From Nocardia shimofusensis NBRC 100134 (lineage in GTDB: Bacteria; Actinomycetota; Actinomycetes; Mycobacteriales; Mycobacteriaceae), in NCBI RefSeq assembly GCF_001613125.1, contig NZ_BDBT01000040.1:1-33054 (forward strand): DNA of 33,054 nt, written 5' to 3'. The position numbers and the translations under genes were made by a program. Under the pieces are notes generated by a model. That model ran no database searches and was not told where the DNA came from. It was given only the letters and a program-made list of their open reading frames with translations. The first letter of the stretch is position 1. Each line of letters opens with the position of its first letter. Below are positions 9,039-17,379 of this stretch, piece by piece.

Positions 9039-10760
9039 TCAGTGTCCGACCGGGACAACCGCCGCCGCCGGAGCCCACGGGGGGAATCCGGCGTCGAGAT
9101 GACGTGCGCGCGCCGCCCCGCGCATGATCTTGCCGCTGCTCGTCTTCGGCAACGCACCCGCCACCGTCAGCACGATCCGGCTCGGCGTGAGGTCGTGGTC
9201 GCGCACCACCGCGGCACGGATCGCCGCGGTGATCTCCGCGCTCGCGGCGGCCGACCAGTGGTGGGCGCGGTCGATCTCCTGCACGATCACCACCTGTTCA
9301 CCGTCAGGGCCCTCGACCGTGAAAGCGGCGCCGCCGCCCGCGCGGGCCGCCGGGTGCGCGACCTGCGCGGTGTGTTCGAGATCGTGCGGATAGTGGTTGC
9401 GACCGCGCACGACGATCAGATCCTTGCACCGTCCGGTGACGAACAGTTCGCCGTCCACGATCTGTCCCAGATCACCGGTCCGCAGGAACCGGCGTTCGCC
9501 GCCGTCGCCACCGACACCGCCACCGAACACGGCCGCCGTGGCCTCGGGGTTGCGCCAGTAGCCCGCCGCCACCTGCGCGCCCGCCACCCAGATCTCACCG
9601 ATCCGGTCCGGCGGGCACGGCCGGGCGGTCGCCGGATCGACGACGAGCACCTCGACGCCGGGGGCAGGCAGGCCCGATCCGGTCAGGGTCGCGGCGCTGC
9701 GCCCCGGGTCCGCCGGAACCATTCTGCCCCGGCCCAATTCGGCCGGATCGGCCTCGAACCAGCGCGGCCCCCTGCCCTTGCCGCTGCCGCTCACCAGCAA
9801 AGTCGCCTCGGCGAGTCCGTAGCAGGGATACAGCGCCCGCTCGTGGAAACCGTAGGGAGCGAACGTCTCGGTGAAACGCCGCAGGGTCTCGGCGCGGATC
9901 GGCTCGGCGCCGTTGAAGGCCACCGCCCAGCTGCTCAGGTCCAGGTCGGGAACGTCACCGCGCGCGGCGTGCGCGACGCAGGCGTCGAAGGCGAAGTTGG
10001 GGCCGCCGCTGGTGTGCGCGCGGTAGCGCGAGATCGCGTCGAGCCACAGCAGCGGGCGGCGGATGAAACTCACCGGCGCCATCAGCACACTGGCCGATCC
10101 GAGGTACAGCGGTTGCAGGATGTTCCCGATCAGCCCTTGGTCGTGGTAGTGCGGGGCCCAGGCGACGAACGTCGAGGACTCGTCGTGACCGAACGCGCGC
10201 CGGATCATCTCCTGATTCGCGATCAGGTTCCGGTGGGTGACCAAAACCCCTTTGGGCGACCCGGTCGACCCGGAGGTGTACTGCAGGAACGCGATCGAGT
10301 CCGGGGCGCACGGCCGCGGGGCGATCGCCTCGGTCCGGGTGTCGATCTCGTCGACCGCGATCCGTTCCAGCGTTCCCTCGGACGGCAGGTCCACGTCGAC
10401 GAGCCCGGCCACGGTGAGCACGACCGCGGGGTCACTGTCCGTGATGATGCCGAGGGTCGCGTGATGCGCCCTGCCCCGGCGCGGCGGGATCACCGGCACC
10501 GCGATCACACCGGCGTACAGGCAGGCGAAGAACGCGACGACGAAGTCCAGGCCCGGCGGGAAGATCAGCAACGCCCGATCGCCCGGCGCGGCGGCGTCCG
10601 CCAGTCGCCCGGCGACCGCACGGACCCGGCGCTCCAGCTCGGCGTAGGTGAGCACCGCCGCCTCGGCGCCGTGATCGTCGAGGAATACGTAGGCCGTGCC
10701 GGTGGGCCGGATGGCGGCGCGGCGGCGCAGGATCTCGGGAAACAACTCGATACCCGACAT
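9039..10760 (-). CDS. Fatty acyl-AMP ligase (FAAL), minus-strand arm
   Basis: This 573-residue adenylating enzyme has the P-loop FLQYTSGSTGSPKG (158-171), WAPHYHDQGLIG, the GGPNFAFDACV segment, AFNGAEPIRAETL and YGLAEATLLVSGSG, all typical of FAALs. The lid Lys is about residue 544 in PKTSSGKIMR. FAALs convert free fatty acids to acyl-AMP and pass the acyl group to an ACP or PKS and not to CoA. The ATG at 10760 has AGAGGAAG upstream. The gene follows the P450 stop by 36 bases, and a hairpin lies in that gap. With the free ACP at 12916-13167 it probably forms a fatty-acid activation and loading pair. Confidence 0.94.
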   Translation of the reverse strand: MSGIELFPEILRRRAAIRPTGTAYVFLDDHGAEAAVLTYAELERRVRAVAGRLADAAAPGDRALLIFPPGLDFVVAFFACLYAGVIAVPVIPPRRGRAHHATLGIITDSDPAVVLTVAGLVDVDLPSEGTLERIAVDEIDTRTEAIAPRPCAPDSIAFLQYTSGSTGSPKGVLVTHRNLIANQEMIRRAFGHDESSTFVAWAPHYHDQGLIGNILQPLYLGSASVLMAPVSFIRRPLLWLDAISRYRAHTSGGPNFAFDACVAHAARGDVPDLDLSSWAVAFNGAEPIRAETLRRFTETFAPYGFHERALYPCYGLAEATLLVSGSGKGRGPRWFEADPAELGRGRMVPADPGRSAATLTGSGLPAPGVEVLVVDPATARPCPPDRIGEIWVAGAQVAAGYWRNPEATAAVFGGGVGGDGGERRFLRTGDLGQIVDGELFVTGRCKDLIVVRGRNHYPHDLEHTAQVAHPAARAGGGAAFTVEGPDGEQVVIVQEIDRAHHWSAAASAEITAAIRAAVVRDHDLTPSRIVLTVAGALPKTSSGKIMRGAARARHLDAGFPPWAPAAAVVPVGH

Positions 10761-10776
10761 GACATCTTCCTCTCGG

Positions 10777-10794
10777 CGACCGGATGACCGGTCG
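10777..10794 (-). other. Perfect inverted repeat in the P450-FAAL gap
   Basis: CGACCGG-ATGA-CCGGTCG is a 7-bp perfect stem with a 4-base loop. It begins three bases after the P450 stop codon on the minus strand and lies just upstream of the FAAL ribosome site. There is no T-tract. It may tune the P450/FAAL expression ratio by partial termination or mRNA protection; this is inference. Confidence 0.5.
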
Positions 10795-10796
10795 GT

Positions 10797-12032
10797 TCAA
10801 CGACTTTCGACCGCGATCGGGAACTGCCGCAGTCCGCGGACGATGAAGCTGTGGTCCTGCCATTGCGGCCGGGCGGTGGCCGCGACCAGCCGCTCGGGGC
10901 GGCCGAACAGACACCCGAGGGCGATCTCGGCCTGCATCTGCGCCAGCGGCGCGCCCAGGCAGCCGTGCAATCCGTGGCCGAAGGCCAGGTGGCCCGCGGT
11001 GTCGCGGGTGATGTCGAAGGTGTCGGGATCGGGGAAAGCCGCCGGATCGCGATTGGCCGCGCCCAGGCACAGCAGCACTTGATCGCCCGCACGGATCACT
11101 TGATCGCCCAGTGCGGTGTCGCGGGTCGCCCGGCGCTTGGTGTGCTGCAGCGGACTGTCGTAGCGCAACGCCTCCGAGACCGCGGACGCGAGCAGGTCCG
11201 GTCGTTCGCGCAAGCGCTCCTGTTCACCCGGATGCGTGGTGAGCGCGAGCACAGCGTTGCCGATCAACGATTTCGTGGTCTCCACGCCGGCGACGAAGCA
11301 CATGATCGCCACGCACGCCACTTCTTCCTCGCTCAGCCGGTCGCCGCTGCCGATCCGCGCGGCCAGCAACCGGCTGACGAGGTCGTCGCCCGGCCGGGCG
11401 CGGCGCCGCGCGACGACCTCGCGCAGCGCCGCGGTGAACTCGTCGACCACCGCGCGCACCCGCTCGAAATCGGGGGCCGTCATGAGACCCGGTTCGAGCA
11501 GAAACCGGATGTCGTGGGTCCAGCCCGCGAGGTGGCCGCGCACGCCGGACGGCAGGCCGAGCCAGTCGGCGAGCACCAGCACCGGAAGGGCGGCGGCGAA
11601 ATCGGTGACGACGTCCATTCCACCGTCACGCCACGCCTGCTCGGTCAATTCTTCGGCGACCGCGGCGATCCGCGGACGCAGGCGGGCGACGGCGGACGCG
11701 GTGAACACCGGATTGACCAATGCGCGCAGCCGCGCGTGCTCGGGGTTGCCGGTGAACACCAGCGAGGTCCGCGCCAGGCGGCCGATGCGGTCGATATCGG
11801 GCACTCCCAGCCGCTCGGCCTGCCGTCGCAGCATCCCGGGGATCACGTCGACGGCGAAACCGCGGTCCCGCAGCACTGTTCGCACATCGGCGTGCCGGGT
11901 GAGCACCCACATGCCCATCGTCCGGTGCACCGGCGCACCCTCCCGCAGGCTCCGGTACATCGGATACGGGTCTTCGCGGAAGGCGTCGGTGAAGGGGTTG
12001 AAGCGCGCCACCGCGCCCGGCGCCGGACCCAT
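10797..12032 (-). CDS. Cytochrome P450 (bacterial class I type)
   Basis: This 411-residue soluble P450 shows the I-helix FVAGVETTKS, the K-helix ExxR (SEALRYDSPLQ), the heme loop FGHGLHGCLGAP with Cys about 358 as the iron ligand, and a PERL-like stretch (FGRPERLV). It would hydroxylate, epoxidise or desaturate a substrate using electrons from a ferredoxin encoded elsewhere; none is in the window. Its ATG overlaps the methyltransferase stop (ATGA), so the two are coupled. The context of free ACP and FAAL suggests a fatty acyl chain, possibly ACP-bound as for P450BioI/Skyllamycin-type enzymes, but this is inferred. Confidence 0.95.
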   Translation of the reverse strand: MGPAPGAVARFNPFTDAFREDPYPMYRSLREGAPVHRTMGMWVLTRHADVRTVLRDRGFAVDVIPGMLRRQAERLGVPDIDRIGRLARTSLVFTGNPEHARLRALVNPVFTASAVARLRPRIAAVAEELTEQAWRDGGMDVVTDFAAALPVLVLADWLGLPSGVRGHLAGWTHDIRFLLEPGLMTAPDFERVRAVVDEFTAALREVVARRRARPGDDLVSRLLAARIGSGDRLSEEEVACVAIMCFVAGVETTKSLIGNAVLALTTHPGEQERLRERPDLLASAVSEALRYDSPLQHTKRRATRDTALGDQVIRAGDQVLLCLGAANRDPAAFPDPDTFDITRDTAGHLAFGHGLHGCLGAPLAQMQAEIALGCLFGRPERLVAATARPQWQDHSFIVRGLRQFPIAVESR

Positions 12033-12919
12033 CAGAGGTCCCGGCGCCCGACGAAATAGCCGTCGCGATACGGGTCGAGCACGATCCGCAGCAGGCAGAT
12101 CTTGCCCATCCGGAATCCCAGCGCGGACAGCTTCAGATAGCGCTCGTACCGTTCGGTCACCTCAGGGCCGACCAGCGCCACGGCCTCGTCGCGGCGCGCG
12201 CGCAACCGGCGGGTCCACTGCTCGCAGGTCCACGCGTAGTCGAGCCGGTCGTTGCGCACCGTGCGCACCTCGAACAAGCCCTCGGCGGCGGCGGTGATCT
12301 CGGCCAGGGTGGGCAGGTCGGCGTTCGGGAACACCTCGCGCTGGATGAAGCTGTTGGCGTACTGCGGGGACATGTTCCCGTAGGCGATGGTCTGCACCGA
12401 CAGCGTGCCGTCGTCGTGCAGCCAGTCCCGGCAGCGGCCGAAGAACTCGCGATAGACCGCGATCTTGTCGGCGTTCGAGTCGTCCGGGGTGGCGAAATGC
12501 TCGAAGGCGCCGATCGAGACGATGCCGTCGAAACGTCGATCGGTCTCGTAGTGCAGCCAGTCGCGCACCTCGACCGACACCCCCGGCAGGTCGAGCCCGC
12601 GCACGTGGGCGGCCTGCTCTTCGCTGAGGGTGAGGCCCACGCTGCGCGGCACACCGAGCTCGGAAGTCCGCCGCAGCAGCCCGCCCCAGCCGCAGCCGAT
12701 GTCGAGTACGTCGCGCGCACGGTCGGCTCGGACGGCGTCGAGGTGGTAGCGCAGCTTGCGGTCCTGCGCGATCTCCAGGGTGTCGCCCGGGTGTGCGGGC
12801 ATGGCGCACGAGTAGGTCAGCGACGGGTCGAGCCAGAGCCGGTAGAAGTCGTTGCCGACGTCGTAGTGGTATTGGATCGCCGCCGCGCGCGCCCCGTCGG
12901 CCGAGGCAGCGGTGTTCAC
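12032..12919 (-). CDS. Cyclopropane-fatty-acid-synthase-like SAM methyltransferase (minus-strand arm)
   Basis: The 295-residue protein has the mycolic-acid/cyclopropane synthase layout: the N-terminal YHYDVGNDFYRLWLDP (17-32) and TYSCAMP, SAM-binding motif VLDIGCGWGG (71-80), and SIGAFEHF (135-142). Cys38 and Glu140 match the bicarbonate-site residues known in CFA synthase and CmaA1. The following His of the HTI motif appears as Gln176 (QTI). Such enzymes add a methylene bridge or a methyl group to a double bond of an acyl chain. The GTG start at 12919 overlaps the ACP stop (GTGA) and its own TGA overlaps the P450 start. An upstream desaturase could supply the double bond. Confidence 0.92.
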   Translation of the reverse strand: MNTAASADGARAAAIQYHYDVGNDFYRLWLDPSLTYSCAMPAHPGDTLEIAQDRKLRYHLDAVRADRARDVLDIGCGWGGLLRRTSELGVPRSVGLTLSEEQAAHVRGLDLPGVSVEVRDWLHYETDRRFDGIVSIGAFEHFATPDDSNADKIAVYREFFGRCRDWLHDDGTLSVQTIAYGNMSPQYANSFIQREVFPNADLPTLAEITAAAEGLFEVRTVRNDRLDYAWTCEQWTRRLRARRDEAVALVGPEVTERYERYLKLSALGFRMGKICLLRIVLDPYRDGYFVGRRDL

Positions 12920-13167
12920 GCGACCTGCTCGGACCGACCGGCCACGTATCCGACGACGGCGTCCAGGGTGGGTTCGGCGAACAGGTCCTCCGGCGGGATG
13001 TCCACGCCGTAGCGCTGCTCGATCTCCATCAGCAGCGCGACGGCGACCACGGAGTCCACGCCCAGCCGGTCGAAATCGGCGGTGGGGTCGATGCTCTCCG
13101 GGTCGACGCCGAGCGCATCGCCGAGGTATCCCCGGCACCATTGCAGGATTTCTGTTCTGTCGTTCAT
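12916..13167 (-). CDS. Free-standing acyl carrier protein (minus-strand arm)
   Basis: The 83-residue acidic protein has the phosphopantetheine site DRLGVDSVVAVALL, with Ser39 as the attachment residue, and the usual four-helix ACP length. The ATG at 13167 has only a weak ribosome site. It is directly coupled (GTGA) to the CFA-synthase-like methyltransferase, and a FAAL lies two genes further on. It probably carries the acyl chain acted on by this arm's enzymes. It is distinct in sequence from the ACP encoded in the plus-strand arm, which suggests dedicated partners. Confidence 0.94.
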   Translation of the reverse strand: MNDRTEILQWCRGYLGDALGVDPESIDPTADFDRLGVDSVVAVALLMEIEQRYGVDIPPEDLFAEPTLDAVVGYVAGRSEQVA

Positions 13168-13217
13168 GGTGAGTCGTCCGTTCTCAGATCGTCGCCGTAC
13201 CGGCGGCCCGACTTTCA

Positions 13218-14210
13218 CTAGACGGGCTGGATGGGTCGAATTCGTTTGGCGGCCAGGCGTTCGCGGCTGGGCACCTGCACGTCCCAGGCCAGGCCGGCGA
13301 GTGCGAGCAGGCGGATCAGCCAGTACCCGGGATCCAGGCGGTACCAGTCGAGACCGAACGACGGTGAGTCCGGGAAGGCGTGGTGGTTGTTGTGCCAGGA
13401 CTCGCCGAACGAGATCAGAGCGAAGATCCCGCCGTTGCGGCTGTTGCCGCGAGCCCGGTAGGGGCGGGTGCCGAACATGTGCAGGAACGAGTTGATCGCC
13501 CACACGATGTGCTCGAGCACGAACATCCGCACCAGGCCGCCCCACAGCAGCCCGCTGACCGCCCCGGTCCAGCTCTGGTAGACCAGCGCGCCGATGAGCG
13601 CGGGAATCGCCATGCCGAGGCCCACCCACCAGTGGTAGCGCCGGGAGATGCGCACCAGCATGCGGTCTTTGAGCAGGTCCGGCGCGTAGTGGACGATATT
13701 GGGGTACTCGTGGCGGCGCATCCACAGAAAGTGCGAGTGCGCCAGTCCGCGCACCCGGCCGAGGAAGCCGTCGCCGGAGAGATTCGGGGAATGCGGATCG
13801 CCCTCCTGATCGCTGCACTCGTGATGACGGCGGTGGATGGCGACCCAGGACAGCACGCCGCCCTGTCCGGCCATGGACCCGACCACGGCCAGCACCGCCA
13901 CCACCGGCGGAGCGGCCTTGAAGGTGCGATGGGTGAACAGGCGGTGGTAGCCGACCGTGATCGCCAGGCCCGTCGCCATCCATCCGCCGATCAGCAGAGC
14001 GATTTCGGTGACCCCGACCGGATGGACCCAGGCGAATGCGATCGCGGCCGCGACGCCGACGATCGGCAGCACGTCGAACAGCAGGAAGTGACGGCGTTGC
14101 AGGCGATGCAGGTAGGGGCTGTCCACCGCGAGCTTGCGGGGGGCGGCGCGCCGGGTTTGTTTCGGCGCATGGGATTCCGGCGCTACCCGCTCGATGTCCG
14201 CATCGGACAT
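13218..14210 (-). CDS. Membrane fatty acyl desaturase (acyl-CoA delta-9 type)
   Basis: This 330-residue membrane diiron desaturase carries the three histidine boxes: HRLFTH (89-94), HRRHH (126-130) and HNNHH (273-277). Hydrophobic segments at ~43-62, ~68-85 and ~103-120, then ~195-212 and ~215-232, fit the usual four-span topology. ATG 14210 is preceded by AGGGAG; longer in-frame starts look non-coding. The family (DesA3/OLE1-like) inserts a cis double bond into acyl-CoA using cytochrome b5 or an oxidoreductase partner, which is not visible here. It is the first gene of the minus-strand arm. It could make the alkene used by the downstream cyclopropane-synthase-like enzyme. Confidence 0.94.
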   Translation of the reverse strand: MSDADIERVAPESHAPKQTRRAAPRKLAVDSPYLHRLQRRHFLLFDVLPIVGVAAAIAFAWVHPVGVTEIALLIGGWMATGLAITVGYHRLFTHRTFKAAPPVVAVLAVVGSMAGQGGVLSWVAIHRRHHECSDQEGDPHSPNLSGDGFLGRVRGLAHSHFLWMRRHEYPNIVHYAPDLLKDRMLVRISRRYHWWVGLGMAIPALIGALVYQSWTGAVSGLLWGGLVRMFVLEHIVWAINSFLHMFGTRPYRARGNSRNGGIFALISFGESWHNNHHAFPDSPSFGLDWYRLDPGYWLIRLLALAGLAWDVQVPSRERLAAKRIRPIQPV

Positions 14211-14427
14211 GGCGGCTCCCTTCACGAAAGTGCGTATGGTCGACCGGCAACGTCGGCCGCGAGAGACATTCGACGGTCCGACGCGACTCCCGGTCGCGAC
14301 ATGGGACGAGCGTATCCAGCGACGACCGGGTGATCCGGGGGCGAAAAGCCTTGCGAATCGGACGATCACCGAAGTGAATCGCCCGCCGGGCCCGGCGGTG
14401 TGCCGTTCGCACCGCCGGCCCGACCGC
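14211..14427 (-). promoter_or_regulatory. 217-bp gap, probable promoter region of the desaturase-led operon
   Basis: No gene is seen. It lies between a hairpin after the P450 at 14428-15696 and the desaturase start, so a new promoter is expected here on the minus strand. AGGGAG at about 14215-14220 serves the desaturase. I could not assign a convincing -35/-10 pair. Confidence 0.4.
14388..14421 (-). terminator. Hairpin after P450, probable terminator
   Basis: CCGGCGGTG (14392-14400) pairs with CACCGCCGG (14410-14418) around a 9-base loop. Three more G-C pairs follow beyond a single bulged C. On the minus strand it starts seven bases after the P450 stop codon. No T-run follows, as is common in high-GC actinomycetes. 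Confidence 0.6.
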
Positions 14428-15696
14428 TCAGGCGGGTGTGAACCGGGTGGGCAGCGACTCCAAGCCGCGGATGACGACATTCGGCTTGTACGACGGTGTC
14501 TCGGTGAGGGGTTCGATGTCGCGCACCTTGCGCAGCAGCACGTCGAGCAGCACCTCCATCTCCAGCAGCGCCAGCGGCGCGCCGAGGCAGTAGTGGATGC
14601 CCAGGCTGAAGCCGAGGTGCTTCTTGGCGGGCTGGTGCGGATCGGAGTACCTGGACACGTCGAGCCGGTCGGAGCCGGGGAAGGCGTCGTCGTCGCGGTT
14701 GGCCGAATTGATCAGCACCACCACCCCTTCGCCCTGCTCGAATTCCCGGCCGGCGACGGTGATCGGCCGGGTGGCGGCGCGGGTGGTCATCTGCACCGAG
14801 GGCTCCATCCGCAGCAACTCGTCGGGGGCGGACGCGGTGAGTTCGGGGCGGGCCCGCAGTGCCGCGATCTGTTCCGGGTTGCGCATCAACTGCAGCATGC
14901 CGGTCCCGATCAGGTTGGCGGTGGTCTCGTGCCCGGCGACGAAGGTGGTGATGCAGGTCGCCAGCAGCTCCTGCTCGGTCAGCACATCACCGCGGTCCTC
15001 CACCTGGGAGAGCGCGCTGAGCAGATCGTCGGCCGGTTCGCGGCGGCGCGCGTCGAGCAGTTCGCGGAAGTAGGCCATGAATCCCCGCGAGCCCGCGCTG
15101 CGGGCGCGCAGCGCCTCCTCCGGCAGCGTGTAGTCGTGGTCGAAGCCGCGGGCGAGATCCTGCGACCACCGGTGCACCTGGTCGTAGGCCTCCGACGGCA
15201 CGCCGATCAGCTCGCAGGCGATGATCAGCGGCAGCGGATACGCGATCTTCTCGATCAGATCGAACTCGCCCGCGGCCAGCGCGTCGTCGACGAGTTGCTC
15301 GGTCAGTTCCTCGATGCGCGGCCGCAGCCGGGTCACCATGCGCGGGGTGAAGCCCTTGGTCACCAGGTTGCGCAGCCGGGTGTGGTCCGGCGGCTCCATC
15401 CACAGGAACGAGGTGGGCAGCTCTTCGGCGGCGTCCTCGGGCGAGACGGTCGGATGCATCATCGCCGCCTCCTCCGCGTGGCTCCACGCGGTGGTCGAGA
15501 GCACGGCCGCGCAGTCGTCGTAGCGGGTCAGCAGGTAGTGGCCGAGCGGGGTCTGATGCAACGGCCCCGCTTCCCGCAGGACGCGGGCCGCGGAGTACGG
15601 GTCCGGGCGCCCTTCCAGGCCGAAGACGTGGGCGATGGCGGTCTGGATCGCGGCGTCTTTGTCCGCGGCAACCGCGCTCGCGGTAGTCGATTCCAT
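14428..15696 (-). CDS. Cytochrome P450 (second, class I type)
   Basis: The 422-residue protein has the I-helix FVAGHETTANLIG, K-helix DELLRMEPSVQ and heme loop FSLGIHYCLGAPLALLE with Cys about 370. It is a soluble bacterial monooxygenase, clearly different in sequence from the P450 at 10797-12032. ATG 15696 gives the typical N-terminus; the longer in-frame extension reads through the 82-base gap after the FAD monooxygenase. It is downstream of, and probably co-transcribed with, that FAD enzyme, making a two-oxygenase unit between the two biosynthetic arms. Substrate unknown; late oxidation of the lipid/polyketide product is inferred. Confidence 0.94.
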   Translation of the reverse strand: MESTTASAVAADKDAAIQTAIAHVFGLEGRPDPYSAARVLREAGPLHQTPLGHYLLTRYDDCAAVLSTTAWSHAEEAAMMHPTVSPEDAAEELPTSFLWMEPPDHTRLRNLVTKGFTPRMVTRLRPRIEELTEQLVDDALAAGEFDLIEKIAYPLPLIIACELIGVPSEAYDQVHRWSQDLARGFDHDYTLPEEALRARSAGSRGFMAYFRELLDARRREPADDLLSALSQVEDRGDVLTEQELLATCITTFVAGHETTANLIGTGMLQLMRNPEQIAALRARPELTASAPDELLRMEPSVQMTTRAATRPITVAGREFEQGEGVVVLINSANRDDDAFPGSDRLDVSRYSDPHQPAKKHLGFSLGIHYCLGAPLALLEMEVLLDVLLRKVRDIEPLTETPSYKPNVVIRGLESLPTRFTPA

Positions 15697-15778
15697 GTCG
15701 AGTGGTCCCTCCGGTCGGGGGTTCGTTGGGGGGTGGACGAGTTCGTTTCGGCGGCAGTGGTCCGGGGAGGGCGGCCGC

Positions 15779-17203
15779 TCACCCGGTCGGCTCGGCGACG
15801 GCGGGCGCATCGGCCGGGCCGGTCCCGCCGTCGCGGCGCCACAGGATGCGGCGGGCGAGATCGGGTCGCAGCAGCGCGGCGGGCGGCTCCACGAGGTTGG
15901 CCACTCGCAGGAAGGTGCGCGACACCACCGGGTCGAGGTGCGCGGCCCGATGCGCCCGCGCCACATAGGCATTGGTCAGCCGGGTGCGCAGGGTGCGCGG
16001 CCCCGTCACCCCCGGGTTCGCCAGGTCCGACCCGGCCGACAGCCGCCAGGCGACGTCCACGACGTCGCTCGCGGCGGTATAGAACCGGGCGGGCAGGTCC
16101 GCGCCCGCGCCGGCGGTCAGGCAGTCGCGCAGCACCAGCGCCTGTTGCGCGGCGACTGTCATCCCCTGCGCGTACAGCGGATTGACGCTGCACAACGCGT
16201 CGCCGAGCACGAGGAAGCCGCGCGGCACGGATGGCAGGCGGTCGAAACGGCGGCGCACGGGGGCGCGGAACTTGTGCGGCACGATCGTGTGCTGGTCCCG
16301 GGCGGTGCGGCCCCAGCCGCCGGCGGGCTCGGCCGCGGTGATCAGCCGATGGATGTCCGGCGCGGCGAGGGTGGCGGCGAAGTCCGCGAATCCGGCGGGG
16401 TCGGTCGGCGGATGGTCACCGAGCATCCCGGCCAGCGTGACGTGCCAGCGGTCGCCCTCGACCCGGATCGCGCCGCCGCCGCGCCCACCGGCGCCGGTGG
16501 AGATGATGACCGAGCGGTGTCCGTCCAATTGGCCGTCGGCGCACGGGAACAGAGCCGAGGCGTAGCCGAGGTCGACCTCGAGCCGCTCCTCGGCCGGCGC
16601 GCACGCACCGAGCGTGGCGAGCCATTGCGGGGCGCGGGAGCCGCGACCGGTCGCGTCGACGATCAGATCCGCGGCCCGGGGCCGGATTCCGGAACCGTCG
16701 GACAGCAGGACGGCGGTCACCTCGCCCGCGTCGCCGAGAAGACCACGCGCGGTGCCGGTGCACCAGCCGATGCCCGGCGTCGCCAGGGTGCGGCGGCGGA
16801 TCACCGATTCGAGCACCGGCCTGGTCGCCATCAGCGAGGTGAGACCGGTCGAGGTCGGCGCCGCGCGCAGGCCGCTCAGATACCAGCGGGTGCCCACCAG
16901 CGCCTCGGCGGTGCCCGCGCCGAGTTCGGTCAGCTCGGCGGTGAACCCCGGATACAGCTGCTCGAGGACGGTGCGGCCGCGATCCAGCAGCCCGTGCAGG
17001 TGGCGGGCCTGCGGCACGCCACGCCGCGGATCGTCGGCGTCGAGCGGATCACGTTCGACGAGAAGGACTTCGGCGAAATGCTCCGACAGCACCCGGGCGG
17101 CCAGCAGTCCGGCGATACCCGCGCCCAGGACAACAGCGCGCCCCGGTTCGCTCGCGGATTCACCGGGCGACGATTCCTGGGCGGCGGATCGGTCGGAATT
17201 CAC
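15779..17203 (-). CDS. FAD-dependent monooxygenase/epoxidase-like protein
   Basis: The 474-residue protein has a short polar N-terminus, then GRAVVLGAGIAGLLAARVL with GxGxxG at 27-32. An Arg-rich segment containing RPVLESVIRRR follows, then LVLGDALCSVNPLYAQGM (~331-348) with the conserved Gly-Asp FAD motif. This is the PHBH-like group A flavin monooxygenase superfamily, which includes polyether and squalene-type epoxidases. The GTG start at 17203 has AGGAG about 6 bases upstream. It begins divergently from the second FAAL across a 176-bp region. It may epoxidise or hydroxylate a double bond introduced by the desaturases; that is inference. Confidence 0.9.
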   Translation of the reverse strand: MNSDRSAAQESSPGESASEPGRAVVLGAGIAGLLAARVLSEHFAEVLLVERDPLDADDPRRGVPQARHLHGLLDRGRTVLEQLYPGFTAELTELGAGTAEALVGTRWYLSGLRAAPTSTGLTSLMATRPVLESVIRRRTLATPGIGWCTGTARGLLGDAGEVTAVLLSDGSGIRPRAADLIVDATGRGSRAPQWLATLGACAPAEERLEVDLGYASALFPCADGQLDGHRSVIISTGAGGRGGGAIRVEGDRWHVTLAGMLGDHPPTDPAGFADFAATLAAPDIHRLITAAEPAGGWGRTARDQHTIVPHKFRAPVRRRFDRLPSVPRGFLVLGDALCSVNPLYAQGMTVAAQQALVLRDCLTAGAGADLPARFYTAASDVVDVAWRLSAGSDLANPGVTGPRTLRTRLTNAYVARAHRAAHLDPVVSRTFLRVANLVEPPAALLRPDLARRILWRRDGGTGPADAPAVAEPTG

Positions 17204-17379
17204 CGGCAACTCCTGAATGGGAAACGATTTTCCCTGCCGATCGTGCCGCCCGCCGATCCCGACGGCGCGCACTCATCGCCCGCTTCTATCGTGCAATAGC
17301 CGAAATACTTTATGTCTCAATTCGATTGGCTGATCGTCAGTGATGATCACCGTCGCCGGTTCACAACGAATTCAGCGCG
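17204..17379. promoter_or_regulatory. Divergent promoter region between the FAD monooxygenase and second FAAL
   Basis: This 176-bp segment is noticeably richer in A/T (about 17280-17350) than its surroundings and must hold start signals for both directions. A perfect inverted repeat GGGAAA-CGAT-TTTCCC is at 17219-17234. On the minus strand TTGAGA and TATTGC, 16 bases apart (about 17320 to 17293), are a possible -35/-10 pair for the FAD monooxygenase gene. These assignments are by eye only. Confidence 0.6.
17219..17234. repeat. Perfect 16-bp inverted repeat, possible operator
   Basis: GGGAAA and TTTCCC flank CGAT. The repeat lies 15 bases upstream of the GTG of the FAD monooxygenase, next to its ribosome site, in the only divergent gap of the cluster. 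A regulator-binding site or a small 5' hairpin would both fit. Confidence 0.5.

Noticed and set aside
7910..9157. Longer LysR form starting at 9157
   Set aside because: The extra N-terminus looks non-coding, and the ATG at 8854 has an ideal ribosome site and the standard LysR beginning.
13218..14480. Desaturase start at 14480, overlapping the P450 gene
   Set aside because: The extension is Arg/Ser-rich and runs through a hairpin; ATG 14210 with AGGGAG fits.
6056..17379. GAATTC hexamers near several gene starts (6086, 7843, 8960, 17197, 17370) as a regulator box
   Set aside because: The same hexamer occurs often inside coding sequence (for example near 1648, 2272, 13235, 18160 and several times at 25130-25350), so it is not specific.
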